Source: Synergistaceae bacterium UBA1358 (lineage in GTDB: Bacteria; Synergistota; Synergistia; Synergistales; Synergistaceae). From it: DNA of 64,000 nt. Below the pieces are notes generated by a model. The model was given only the letters and a program-made list of their open reading frames with translations, searched no databases and was not told the origin of the DNA. This document shows, one piece after another, positions 35,011-43,230 of this stretch. Numbering within the stretch: position 1 is the stretch's first letter; each line of letters begins with the position of its first letter. The position numbers and the translations under genes were made by a program. Location of the stretch: contig DBRW01000035.1 of assembly GCA_002306075.1 (NCBI GenBank), positions 41,564-105,563 on the forward strand, read 5' to 3'.

Positions 35011-36135
35011 TTAAAATTCCTTAGCCTCCCTGTTCTCACGCGCCAGCCTGACTATCGCCTCCGAGAGGCTCTGCGCGTTGTGCCTCAGATAGGCCCCGTT
35101 CTTTATAGTTATAAAATCGCCGTAAATAACGGTGGTGCCGAGCGATTCAAGATATTTTTCCTCTTCAGTCGAAAGATAGAGCGGTTCCGCACCTATTTTG
35201 CTGTATCTGTTCAAAAATTCCTCCGGTATCGGTGCCTGGTTCGCAAGCAGGTAGTCGGGAACGGTCCCGAGAACTCCCGTGACCCAGTCGACGTGGGCAA
35301 GTATGTTCATGCCCTCGGTCTCTTTGGGCTGCGTGACCAGGTTAGCAACGTATACTATGGGGACGGGAGACTCCTTGAGGATGTCCGCGACTTCCTTCAG
35401 CAGAAGGTTGGGAAGTACGCTCGTGAAGAGGCTTCCCGGTCCCAGCACGATAAGGTCTGCCGAATTCAGGGCCTTTTTGACTCCCTCAAGCGTTGGGGCA
35501 TTGCAGGGTTCTATCCAGAGTTTTGCAAGTTTGCTGCCGTTGTCGGACACCTCAAGTTCGCCCTTTACGATCCTGCCGTCCTTCGTTTCGCCCTTCAGCG
35601 TAACGTTCTCGGTCGTGACCGGAAGCACCTGTCCCCTTATGGCGAGCAGCTTGTTAAGCTCTTCGACCGCGCGCTGGAAATCGCCCATCATCTCCGTGGT
35701 AGCAAGAAGGATGAGGTTTCCCAGATTATGTCCTTTGAGCTCTCCCCTGTCGAACCTGAAATTGAGGAGCCTGTTCAGAGAGCTGTCGTTTTCCGCGAGG
35801 GCGACTATGCAGTTCCTGATGTCTCCGGGAGGCAGCATCCCCCATTCCTGCCTCAGGCGGCCGGAACTCCCGCCTTCGTCTGTGACTGCCACAACGGCAG
35901 TTATATTCCTTGTGAAGCCCTTCAGCCCGGAAAGCAGTGTCGAAAGACCGGTGCCTCCGCCTATAGTGACTATCCTGGGGCCGAAGGAAAGCCTGTATTC
36001 GACTGCATTCGTCATTATCCCAAGGCGGCCTGAGGCGGTCTTGCTCTTATTTTTGTTTCTCCCCGAGAGCACATAGAACGAGACTGCCGAAGCGGTGATC
36101 ACGGTGATCATGAGCAGCGCGTAATAGAAGCTCAT
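35011..36135 (-). CDS. YvcK/CofD-like gluconeogenesis factor
   Basis: Family related to CofD; in Bacillus YvcK binds UDP-sugars and is needed for growth on gluconeogenic substrates and for cell shape. The 374-residue protein has an N-terminal membrane helix (about residues 4-23), then IVTIGGGTGLSTLLSGLKG, VAVTDEGGSSGRLR, LPPGDIRNCIVALA, LGPGSLFTSVLPNLL and VYVANLVTQPKET. The membrane helix is absent from the soluble Bacillus type. It overlaps rapZ by 4 bp and precedes whiA. Confidence 0.9.
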   Translation of the reverse strand: MSFYYALLMITVITASAVSFYVLSGRNKNKSKTASGRLGIMTNAVEYRLSFGPRIVTIGGGTGLSTLLSGLKGFTRNITAVVAVTDEGGSSGRLRQEWGMLPPGDIRNCIVALAENDSSLNRLLNFRFDRGELKGHNLGNLILLATTEMMGDFQRAVEELNKLLAIRGQVLPVTTENVTLKGETKDGRIVKGELEVSDNGSKLAKLWIEPCNAPTLEGVKKALNSADLIVLGPGSLFTSVLPNLLLKEVADILKESPVPIVYVANLVTQPKETEGMNILAHVDWVTGVLGTVPDYLLANQAPIPEEFLNRYSKIGAEPLYLSTEEEKYLESLGTTVIYGDFITIKNGAYLRHNAQSLSEAIVRLARENREAKEF

Positions 36136-37025
36136 TCCGGATCCCCCTTGTCTATATCCCTGTGTTCCACGATCACATTGCCGCCTCTCCTTTTAAGATG
36201 GATGGCCAGCATCTCGGAGACAGCAACAGATCTGTGCCTGCCGCCCGTGCAGCCGATGGCTATGTGTATGTTCTGCTTGCCAGTGCTGCCGTAGACCGAA
36301 GATACGTAATCCAGCAGGCTTTCCGCCTTTTCCAGAAAGAGATCCAGGCTTTCAAAACCCGAAAGATACTTCTGTATCTCGTAGTCCTTGCCGGAAAGCG
36401 GGCGCAGTTCATCGACGTAGTTGGGGTTGGGAAGGAAACGGACATCGAGCACGTAGTCCGAGTCCTGGGGTATGCCGTATTTGAAGCCAAAAGAGCTGAG
36501 TATCACTGAGGTCCTGCCCGAAGTCATCCCCATGATGTCGAGCAGTTTTGTCCTGAATTCGTTTGACTTGAGCCCGGTAGTGTCTATCACGATATCCGCG
36601 TTCTTTCTTATCGGACTGAGAAGTTCCCTCTCAAGGGCCAGCCCGCCAAGTATGGTCTTGTTTTCAGAAAGCGGATGCCTGCGCCTGGTAGTCTCGAACC
36701 TCCTGACCAGTGTATCGTCGGCAGCCTCCACAAAGAGTATACCGAGCTCTTCGACCTTTTCGCGCAGTTCCGAAAGCACCTTCTCCAGGTCATTGAGTAG
36801 ACCTTCTCCCCTTACGTCTATTACAGCGGCTACACCGTTGTTCACAGCCGACTGGTGCCCCTTCAGCACGTCAAGGAGCTGCGGGAGAAGCGCCGGAGGA
36901 AGGTTGTCTATGACATAAAAGCCCTGGTCCTCGAACACATTGAGTGCCGAAGACTTGCCGGCGCCCGACATTCCTGTGATGATCACGCATCTTCTGATCT
37001 TGCCCGAGGCGCAAGTTCCGTTCAT
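36132..37025 (-). CDS. rapZ: RapZ/YvcJ nucleotide-binding protein
   Basis: P-loop ATP/GTP-binding protein. E. coli RapZ is an adaptor for RNase E on the GlmZ small RNA and so controls amino-sugar supply; outside Enterobacteria the partner is unknown. The 297-residue protein has ITGMSGAGKSSAL, FYVIDNLPPALLP, the RRHPLSE loop and C-terminal AIGCTGGRHRSVAVSE. The frame reaches back to 37052, but the ATG at 37025 has GGAGGGG 9 nt upstream and is preferred. It is the first of rapZ-yvcK-whiA. Confidence 0.92.
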   Translation of the reverse strand: MNGTCASGKIRRCVIITGMSGAGKSSALNVFEDQGFYVIDNLPPALLPQLLDVLKGHQSAVNNGVAAVIDVRGEGLLNDLEKVLSELREKVEELGILFVEAADDTLVRRFETTRRRHPLSENKTILGGLALERELLSPIRKNADIVIDTTGLKSNEFRTKLLDIMGMTSGRTSVILSSFGFKYGIPQDSDYVLDVRFLPNPNYVDELRPLSGKDYEIQKYLSGFESLDLFLEKAESLLDYVSSVYGSTGKQNIHIAIGCTGGRHRSVAVSEMLAIHLKRRGGNVIVEHRDIDKGDPE

Positions 37026-37104
37026 AGACCCGATCCCCTCCATGTAGTTCAAATCGTCACGATAAGCCGTTTTTCTGCGTATGATTCTCCGGTCCGCGCG
37101 TGTT

Positions 37105-37926
37105 TTATCTGCAGTGTCTGTGTCCGCCGCACTCCGCGTCCCAGCCTGCCAGGATCTCGACTCCGTGTCTGAGCGCCGGAGCTATGGCCTCGAAACACTG
37201 CGCGGCTCCCCTTCTGCTTCCGGGGAATGCGATCACAAGGGTCTTTCCGCATATCACGGCCAGGCTCCTTGTCAGGAAAGCCCTCTCCGTGTACTTCAGC
37301 GTCCGCATCCTCATCATCTCGCCGAAGCCGGGGACTGTTTTTTCTGCAATATCCATGAGGGCTTCGGGCGTAACATCTCGCTGTGAGAGACCGGTCCCTC
37401 CCGTGGTGAGGATCAGGTCAAAACCTTCACCGCACCACTCCTTCAGCGTCCGTGCGATCACATCCCTTTCATCGGGGACGATCATCTTTCCGGACACAAC
37501 TCCGCCAAGTCCTGTAACAAGTCTTTCGAGTTCAGGTCCGGCCGTGTCCTCTCTCTCTCCTCTGCTTCCCTTGTCGCTTACCGTCAGGATCGCTGTCCTT
37601 ATCGTTTTCCAGACGGATACGCGAGCCGAAACGCTCAGGAAGCCCGGCTTTACGACTTTGAAGCGGCCGGAGGCCTCCTCCCATCTCAGAAGCAGATCTC
37701 CGTCCTCTACCGCGAGGAAGTCTCCGTCCCCAAGCCCGGTCCCGCAGGGAAGGACTATCGTCATCTTGTCCGAGTAATGATCGGTCAGGAGGTCTGTGCC
37801 GGCCTCCGCATATGTTATCTTTGTCCGTACCTCGTTCACGCAGCTTTCACCCGCGGAATCGGCATGGATATAACAAAGAGTGTGATCCCCTGTAAGCGAC
37901 GGTGCGTAAAGTCTCAGTGCCCTCAT
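37105..37926 (-). CDS. MogA/MoaB-like molybdopterin protein with extra N-terminal domain
   Basis: The C-terminal part (about residues 105-273) is a MogA/MoaB domain that adenylylates molybdopterin: RTAILTVSDKGSRGEREDTAGP, LTTGGTGLSQRDVTPEA, FPGSRRGAAQCFEAI. The first 100 residues are a separate small domain with a mixed strand pattern and GDGDFLAVEDGDLLLRW. In position it recalls the MOSC domain that is fused to MogA in some anaerobes, but the match is weak and I leave it unassigned. The start ATG at 37926 overlaps the moaC stop (ATGA). It lies in the moaA-moaC-mog run. Confidence 0.8.
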   Translation of the reverse strand: MRALRLYAPSLTGDHTLCYIHADSAGESCVNEVRTKITYAEAGTDLLTDHYSDKMTIVLPCGTGLGDGDFLAVEDGDLLLRWEEASGRFKVVKPGFLSVSARVSVWKTIRTAILTVSDKGSRGEREDTAGPELERLVTGLGGVVSGKMIVPDERDVIARTLKEWCGEGFDLILTTGGTGLSQRDVTPEALMDIAEKTVPGFGEMMRMRTLKYTERAFLTRSLAVICGKTLVIAFPGSRRGAAQCFEAIAPALRHGVEILAGWDAECGGHRHCR

Positions 37927-38414
37927 ACTTTGAACACCCCTTCTGCATTCCATTCCCCGCTCTTTCCGCCCGTTTTGCGGATGAGCCTGATATCCCTTAT
38001 GACCATTCCCTTGTCTATGCCCTTGCACATGTCGTAGAAGCAGAGCGCAGCCGCAGAGACTCCTGTCAGCGCCTCCATCTCCACGCCGGTGACCTCGTTC
38101 GCGGTCGCCTCGCAGGTTATTCTGACCGACTTAGTGCCTTCGGCAAGCTCGCATTTGACCGATACGTTGTCGAGCCTTATCGTGTGGCAAAGCGGGATGA
38201 GTTCGGGGGTTTTCTTCGCCCCCATGATCCCGGCAAGCTCCGCGATAAGGAACGGGTCGCCTTTTTTGACGTTTCCCGAAGAAACTTTTTCATATATTGC
38301 ATCCGGAAGGTCTATCCATCCCTCTGCCCAGGCCGTGCGGCAAGTTACCTTTTTATTGCTTACGTCTACCAGGACCGGTCTTCCGTCTCTGTCAAAATGG
38401 GTATAATCCGCCAT
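37923..38414 (-). CDS. moaC: Cyclic pyranopterin monophosphate synthase accessory protein MoaC
   Basis: With MoaA it converts GTP to cyclic pyranopterin monophosphate, the first stage of molybdenum/tungsten cofactor synthesis. The 163-residue protein has the canonical LVDVSNKKVTCRTA, LAGIMGAKKTPELIPLCHTIRL with the catalytic His region, EVTGVEMEALTGVSAAALCFYDMCK and IRLIRKTGGKSG (given in parts). It follows moaA by 3 bp and overlaps the mog-like gene by 4 bp. Confidence 0.96.
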   Translation of the reverse strand: MADYTHFDRDGRPVLVDVSNKKVTCRTAWAEGWIDLPDAIYEKVSSGNVKKGDPFLIAELAGIMGAKKTPELIPLCHTIRLDNVSVKCELAEGTKSVRITCEATANEVTGVEMEALTGVSAAALCFYDMCKGIDKGMVIRDIRLIRKTGGKSGEWNAEGVFKV

Positions 38415-38417
38415 TTC

Positions 38418-39392
38418 TTAACCTCCTATCCCGGACATCTGCTGGTGCCCTGTCCGTACATCGTTCCAGCATCTGGGCTTGTCTTTTATGCTTTCGAGTA
38501 TGAGCTTCTTCAGCCCTTCTCTGTCCGCATCCAGCAACAAGTGCCTCATAGGTATCTCATCGGGTGCGAAAAGGCATGTCCTGAGCTTTCCCGTCGCCGA
38601 GACCCTGAGGCGGTTGCAGTACTTGCAGAAATGGTTCGAGACGGCGGTGATTATGCCTATGGAATCGCCTGTCCTCTCGTTCGTGTAGTACTTTGCCGGG
38701 CCCGAAAGCTCGGAGCCGCGCTTCTCTGCCTTCCAGGCATCTCCGTCCGGGAGCATCCTAAGTATCTCCTCACCGCTGATGAACGCGTCTTCGCTCCAGA
38801 CACCGTCCTCGAGAGGCATGAACTCTATCAGCCTGAGAAGCACCTTTTCCTTTTTGGCAAAATCCAGCAGCGCGCCTATCTCTCCGTCGTTGAAGCCCCT
38901 TATGAGCACCGTATTGAGTTTGATGTTCTTCAGTCCGGCCTTTACAGCGGCCCTTATCCCGGAAATGACCCTGTCTATCTCTCCAAGTCTCGTCACTTCG
39001 GCAAACTTTACGGGATCGAGGGTATCCAGGCTGATATTCAGGGAATGCAGGTTTGCCTCGGCAAGCCCTTCCGCATACTCCCCAAGCAGCGATCCGTTCG
39101 TTGTGAGCGCCGTCTTAATATCGGGGTACTCCCTGTTCAGCTCTTTCAGGAAGTTTACGAGCCCTTTGCGTACAAGGGGCTCTCCGCCGGTAAAGCGGAC
39201 CTTCCTTACTCCAAGTTCCCGGAGCACGCTGCAGAGGAAAGATATTTCCTCGTACCTCATTATCTCGCTGTGATCAAGATATTCCACGCCCCCAGGAGGC
39301 ATACAGTACCTGCATCTGTAGTTGCACCTGTCCGTCACGGATATGCGGACATAGTTGAGGTCTCTGCCGAAATCGTCCGTCAGTCCGGCCAT
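38418..39392 (-). CDS. moaA: GTP 3',8-cyclase MoaA (radical SAM)
   Basis: Radical SAM enzyme with two 4Fe-4S clusters. In 324 residues the N-terminal cluster motif is C-N-Y-R-C-R-Y-C in RISVTDRCNYRCRYCMPPGG, and the C-terminal cluster Cys are in HFCKYCNRLRVSATGKLRTC. The fold also shows VRFTGGEPLVRKG. A frame goes back to 39428, but the ATG at 39392 has GGGGGG 6 nt upstream and starts AGLTDDFGRDLNYVRIS as expected. It overlaps the moeA-PBP gene by 13 bp. Confidence 0.95.
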   Translation of the reverse strand: MAGLTDDFGRDLNYVRISVTDRCNYRCRYCMPPGGVEYLDHSEIMRYEEISFLCSVLRELGVRKVRFTGGEPLVRKGLVNFLKELNREYPDIKTALTTNGSLLGEYAEGLAEANLHSLNISLDTLDPVKFAEVTRLGEIDRVISGIRAAVKAGLKNIKLNTVLIRGFNDGEIGALLDFAKKEKVLLRLIEFMPLEDGVWSEDAFISGEEILRMLPDGDAWKAEKRGSELSGPAKYYTNERTGDSIGIITAVSNHFCKYCNRLRVSATGKLRTCLFAPDEIPMRHLLLDADREGLKKLILESIKDKPRCWNDVRTGHQQMSGIGG

Positions 39393-41296
39393 CTGTAGCC
39401 CCCCATTGACTCGACGGTCCTTCTCCATTCGCTGTCGTCCAGACTTTCCAGAAGCGCCGCGATGGCGTGGTGGTCCATATATTTTGCCGGTATCACGAGC
39501 TCATAGGGTTCTTCTGCAAGCGGGATAAAGTCGAGCCCCAGCGCGTCGGCAGCCGACTTGATCCCCAAAGTTGCATCCGCAAGCCCCGTAAATACCCTGT
39601 TGGCAGCTTCCATGTGCGTCGTGCACTGCTGTTCGTAGCCCTTTATCTCAGAGGGAGGCTTGCCCGCCTGTTTGAGCAGATGGTCGAAAAGGACCCTCGT
39701 GCCGGCGCCGGGCTGTCTGTTCGAAAAGACATTGTCTTTGGCGCAGAGGTCTTCGAAGGTACGGATATTCTTTGGGTTCCCCTTCTGGACGATGATCCCC
39801 TGTGTCCTGTAAAAGACGAGCACCCTCTCCCACTTTTCATTGCCCGCAAAACGTTCTATAAAACTGTCGTTGTATGAGCCGTCCCGGTCGTCAAGCAGAT
39901 GGGCAGCCGCCAGATGGCACTCCCCTCTGCTCAGCGCGGCCAGTCCGCCCATGCTTCCCACGGCGCGCGAGACAAGATCTCCGCCCCTGCGCCTTATAGG
40001 TGTCACGAGGAGCTGTATCGCGGGGTCGTCCGAACCCTGGAAAAGTATCCTTCTGTCCAGGTCGACGTTCCTCTTCATCCATACTTTTACATCCGTGCCC
40101 TTCTCGCATTCAAGCGCCGATGCGGGAAGGAGCGCTATGCCGTCCGCCTCGGCAAGGGCCCATAGAACGCTCGCTCCCGAGGTCAGCGCCCAGGAATAGA
40201 GGGTATCTCCTACTTTGGCTGTCTTCACCCTGAGCCATTCCTCTATCCCCGCTGGCGAAGAGTGCTGGACAAGCAGTTTTGTGTCCCATATCTCCCTGCA
40301 GCCGACGGCCTCTCTGATCAGCATCTCCCTGTCTCCGTCCTTGGCCGAAAGAAAGTTTAAGAGCGGATAGACGAGGCTCCACAGTACCACCGTTGTCGAC
40401 ATCGGAAATCCCGGCAGGCATATCACGGGCTTGTCTTTGATCCTTGCCGCCATGGCAGGCCGTCCCGGTTTCATCCTTATCCACCTGAATATCATATCCC
40501 CGAGTTCCTCGAAGACCTCTTTGGTGTGGTCGCGGCGGCCTTTGGCCGAACCCGCACCCACCAGGACGATGTCGTACTTTTCTGCTCCTTCGGAGACCTT
40601 TTCCTTGAGTATCGCGGGGTCGTCCGGCACGACGGCCGATACGTCGACATCATATCCCCACTCTCTGAAGGAGGCTTCGATGAAGAGAGAGTTGCTTTCC
40701 GCGACAGTCCCCGATCTCGGACTTGGATCCCTGAGCCATTTTCCCCTCTCGATGACCTCATCTCCGGTCGGGATGTAGAGGGTCTTCGGCTTTCTGAAGA
40801 CCGGCACGCTCTCTATACCTGCGCAGAGAAAGAGGGAGATAAGAGCGGGGCTCACCGTCTCCCCCTCGCGCGCTATGATCTGGCCTGCCATGACGTCTTC
40901 CCCGAGCGGCCTTACGTTTGCCGAGGGCGTCAGGCTTTTGAACACGAGCAGGTCGTCCCCTTCCAGGGAAGAATCCTCGACCATCAGCACTGAGTTGGCC
41001 CAGTGCGGTATATCCGCCCCGGTGTTCATCCATCTGTATGACGAAGGTCCGAGCCTTACCGGAGTCGCCTGCGCGGCGCCTATCGTCGAAGATGCGTCAA
41101 GGGCGTATCCGTCAACTGCGGATGCCGCATAATGGGGAACGTTCCTGTGAGCGGTTATGTCTTCCGCCAGCACGTGCCCGAGCGCATCTGATATTTTCAT
41201 TTCTGTCTTATTTGCTGAGATCCGGTCGAAAAATGCCTCCTTCAGAAGCTCCAGAGCTTTCGCCGGATCGATGTGTTCGCTGTATAGGGCTACCAT
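39380..41296 (-). CDS. MoeA fused to a periplasmic-binding-protein-like domain
   Basis: In 638 residues, residues 1-405 are MoeA (molybdenum or tungsten insertion into adenylylated molybdopterin): VDGYALDASS, TGDEVIERG, VPDDPAILKEKV, LVGAGSAKGRRDH, KPVICLPGFPMSTTV. Residues 410-638 are a type-2 PBP/LysR-substrate-like domain: DDPAIQLLVTPIRRRG, HLAAAHLLDDRDG, RQPGAGTRVLFDHLLKQAG, THMEAANRVFTGLADATLGI. There is no signal peptide, so this domain is cytoplasmic and may sense the oxyanion or cofactor. GGAGG lies 8 nt before ATG 41296 (ATG 41302 is too close). It lies next to a plain moeA. Confidence 0.9.
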   Translation of the reverse strand: MVALYSEHIDPAKALELLKEAFFDRISANKTEMKISDALGHVLAEDITAHRNVPHYAASAVDGYALDASSTIGAAQATPVRLGPSSYRWMNTGADIPHWANSVLMVEDSSLEGDDLLVFKSLTPSANVRPLGEDVMAGQIIAREGETVSPALISLFLCAGIESVPVFRKPKTLYIPTGDEVIERGKWLRDPSPRSGTVAESNSLFIEASFREWGYDVDVSAVVPDDPAILKEKVSEGAEKYDIVLVGAGSAKGRRDHTKEVFEELGDMIFRWIRMKPGRPAMAARIKDKPVICLPGFPMSTTVVLWSLVYPLLNFLSAKDGDREMLIREAVGCREIWDTKLLVQHSSPAGIEEWLRVKTAKVGDTLYSWALTSGASVLWALAEADGIALLPASALECEKGTDVKVWMKRNVDLDRRILFQGSDDPAIQLLVTPIRRRGGDLVSRAVGSMGGLAALSRGECHLAAAHLLDDRDGSYNDSFIERFAGNEKWERVLVFYRTQGIIVQKGNPKNIRTFEDLCAKDNVFSNRQPGAGTRVLFDHLLKQAGKPPSEIKGYEQQCTTHMEAANRVFTGLADATLGIKSAADALGLDFIPLAEEPYELVIPAKYMDHHAIAALLESLDDSEWRRTVESMGGYRWPD

Positions 41297-42525
41297 AACC
41301 ATACCTCCGCCGTATCACCGGCCCTGATAGTTTCCCTGTCTTCGGGTATCCTAATAAATCCGTCCGCTGACGCAAGTGAAGAGACATAGCCCGACTTGGC
41401 AAGTATCGGATCGATCTTTCCTTCCGCAGTCACCCTGCATGGCACGAACTCCTCCGGGCCTGTCCTTGCCGTGACGTCACTCAGAATGGGAAGCCGCATC
41501 TTTATGCCGTACCCTTCCCCATCGGCACCGACAAGCCTCAGCAGCAGAGGAAGCAGCAGCACGAACGCAACAGTCAGGCATGACAGCGGATGTCCGGGAA
41601 GGCTTACGACGAGCTTTTTCTCTTCCAGACATCCGGCGATCAGGGTCGGCTTTCCCGGGACTATGTTTATCCCCCTGACCATCAGGCCGGGCGGGGGAAG
41701 TTTTTCCAAAACTCTCGAACAGTGATCCCTGACTCCTACGGAGGAACCTCCGCTCAGCACCAGGACATCGCACTTTTCGATCTCGTCTCTCACGGCGGCC
41801 TCAAAATCATCGCCTTCATCGGAGAGGATCCCTCTGTATGAGGCTTCGAAACCATACCTCGAAAGAAGGGACCTCACAGACCATCCGTTCACATCTCTTA
41901 TCCTGCCCGGAGGAAGCGGCCGTGTTTCGACCGGAACTATCTCGTCTCCGGTGCTGAGGATGCTTATTCTCAGGTCTGTCGACGGGACGCTCTTTATGCC
42001 AAGTGTCGACAGGATGCTCACAGTCCTGAAATCGACGATGTCGCCGCGGGAAAGGACTTTCTGCCCGGCAGAGAACTCCTCTCCGGCATGGATGACGTTG
42101 TCTCCGGACTGGACGGCGTTCCTGACTTCGATCCATCCGCCCGTGGAGGTCGTACTCTCAAGCATCACGACGGCATCCGCCCCATTCGGGAGTATCCCGC
42201 CCGTAGGGATCGCGGCAGCCTCTCCTGATGCTATCGAAAATTCCGGGACCGTTCCCATCAGAACATCCCCGGTCCTGTTCAGAAACGTCGGGGTACCGGG
42301 AGTCGCGGCCACGACATCGGGACTGCAGACGGCATAGCCGTCTCTCAGGCTTCTTGTGAAGGGTGGATATTGTTCTTCCGCCTCTATATCCCCGGCGATC
42401 CTCTTCCCGAGGGCAGAATCGAGCGGGATATCCGCGCTTCGCACACTCCATGGGAAAGACAGCCTCTCAGCAACATACTGCAGAGCATCTGTCCGCGGCG
42501 TGACCTCTTTTACAAAACCTGACAT
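41290..42525 (-). CDS. moeA: Molybdopterin molybdenumtransferase MoeA
   Basis: Inserts Mo or W into molybdopterin. The 411-residue protein shows RSLRDGYAV, PTGGILPNGADAVVMLES, DNVIHAGEEFSAG, STGDEIV, LSGGSSVGVRDHCS and LPGHPLS, in the standard domain order with C-terminal domain IV. A TTG at 42549 has no ribosome binding site. The ATG at 42525 has an AAGG 12 nt upstream and is preferred. It overlaps the next moeA paralogue. Two MoeA paralogues side by side may divide Mo and W insertion. Confidence 0.9.
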   Translation of the reverse strand: MSGFVKEVTPRTDALQYVAERLSFPWSVRSADIPLDSALGKRIAGDIEAEEQYPPFTRSLRDGYAVCSPDVVAATPGTPTFLNRTGDVLMGTVPEFSIASGEAAAIPTGGILPNGADAVVMLESTTSTGGWIEVRNAVQSGDNVIHAGEEFSAGQKVLSRGDIVDFRTVSILSTLGIKSVPSTDLRISILSTGDEIVPVETRPLPPGRIRDVNGWSVRSLLSRYGFEASYRGILSDEGDDFEAAVRDEIEKCDVLVLSGGSSVGVRDHCSRVLEKLPPPGLMVRGINIVPGKPTLIAGCLEEKKLVVSLPGHPLSCLTVAFVLLLPLLLRLVGADGEGYGIKMRLPILSDVTARTGPEEFVPCRVTAEGKIDPILAKSGYVSSLASADGFIRIPEDRETIRAGDTAEVWLW

Positions 42526-42567
42526 CAATACAGCGACCTTTCGTAACAATATTTATGAATAAAAATG

Positions 42568-43209
42568 CTACTTGATCTCAACAAGGAAATAGGGGTATCC
42601 CTCTTTCTCCAGTACCTTTGAAAGGGCGACGGCATCGTCCCTGCCTGTCTTCGGATTTTTTACACGCACCTTGTAAAATGGTGCCCCGTTCTTTTTCTCT
42701 TCGACCAGATACACCTCGTGTCCCTGTTTTCTTGCCTTCTCTATAAGCTGGAGCGCGTTCTCCTTCGATGCGAAGGCTCCTATCTGGATGTCCCATCTGA
42801 CGGACTTAGCTTCTGTCTTTTGCGGCGCTTCAGTTTTGGGCGCCGTCTCCTTCACTGCGGCAGCAGGTTTCGCAGGAGCTTTCACAGCGGCTGCAGTGCT
42901 CTCTTTCTTTGCTTCCTCTTTCTTTACATCGACGGGCTGTGCGGGTTTTACCTCCACCTTTTTTACCGCCGGGGCGGCAGGGGTGATCTCTGCCGGTCTT
43001 TCGGCCGGAACAGGATCTGCCGGCGCCTGTTTTACCGTCTCCTCCCGCGGAACTGTGATCTCATCAGTCCCGTCTGTGTTGAAGAAGAAGAGCTTGACAC
43101 TGAAGAAAAGCAGCGCGAGCGCCATTATCACAGTCAGGGGCAAAATGAACTGTCCAAAGGTCGTCATGGGTTTCTTTTCCTTATAGTTGCGCGTTCTTCT
43201 CGTAACCAT
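42568..43209 (-). CDS. SPOR-domain membrane protein
   Basis: A 213-residue bitopic protein. A basic cytoplasmic tail (TRRTRNYKEKK) is followed by one membrane helix (about residues 22-42), a long Pro/Ala/Lys-rich periplasmic linker (about 60-135) and a C-terminal SPOR domain (WDIQIGAFASKENALQLIEKA ... FYKVRVKNPKTGRDDAVALSKVL). SPOR domains bind denuded glycan strands at the division septum, as in FtsN, so it may be the FtsN counterpart. It lies close downstream of ftsZ. GGAGG lies 8 nt before ATG 43209. Confidence 0.85.
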   Translation of the reverse strand: MVTRRTRNYKEKKPMTTFGQFILPLTVIMALALLFFSVKLFFFNTDGTDEITVPREETVKQAPADPVPAERPAEITPAAPAVKKVEVKPAQPVDVKKEEAKKESTAAAVKAPAKPAAAVKETAPKTEAPQKTEAKSVRWDIQIGAFASKENALQLIEKARKQGHEVYLVEEKKNGAPFYKVRVKNPKTGRDDAVALSKVLEKEGYPYFLVEIK

Positions 43210-43230
43210 GCTGCCACCTCCTGTCACAGA

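Noticed and set aside
37902..39398. A 498-codon plus-strand frame opposite moaC and moaA
   Set aside because: It has no motif and no ribosome binding site, and covers exactly the reverse of two well-supported genes.
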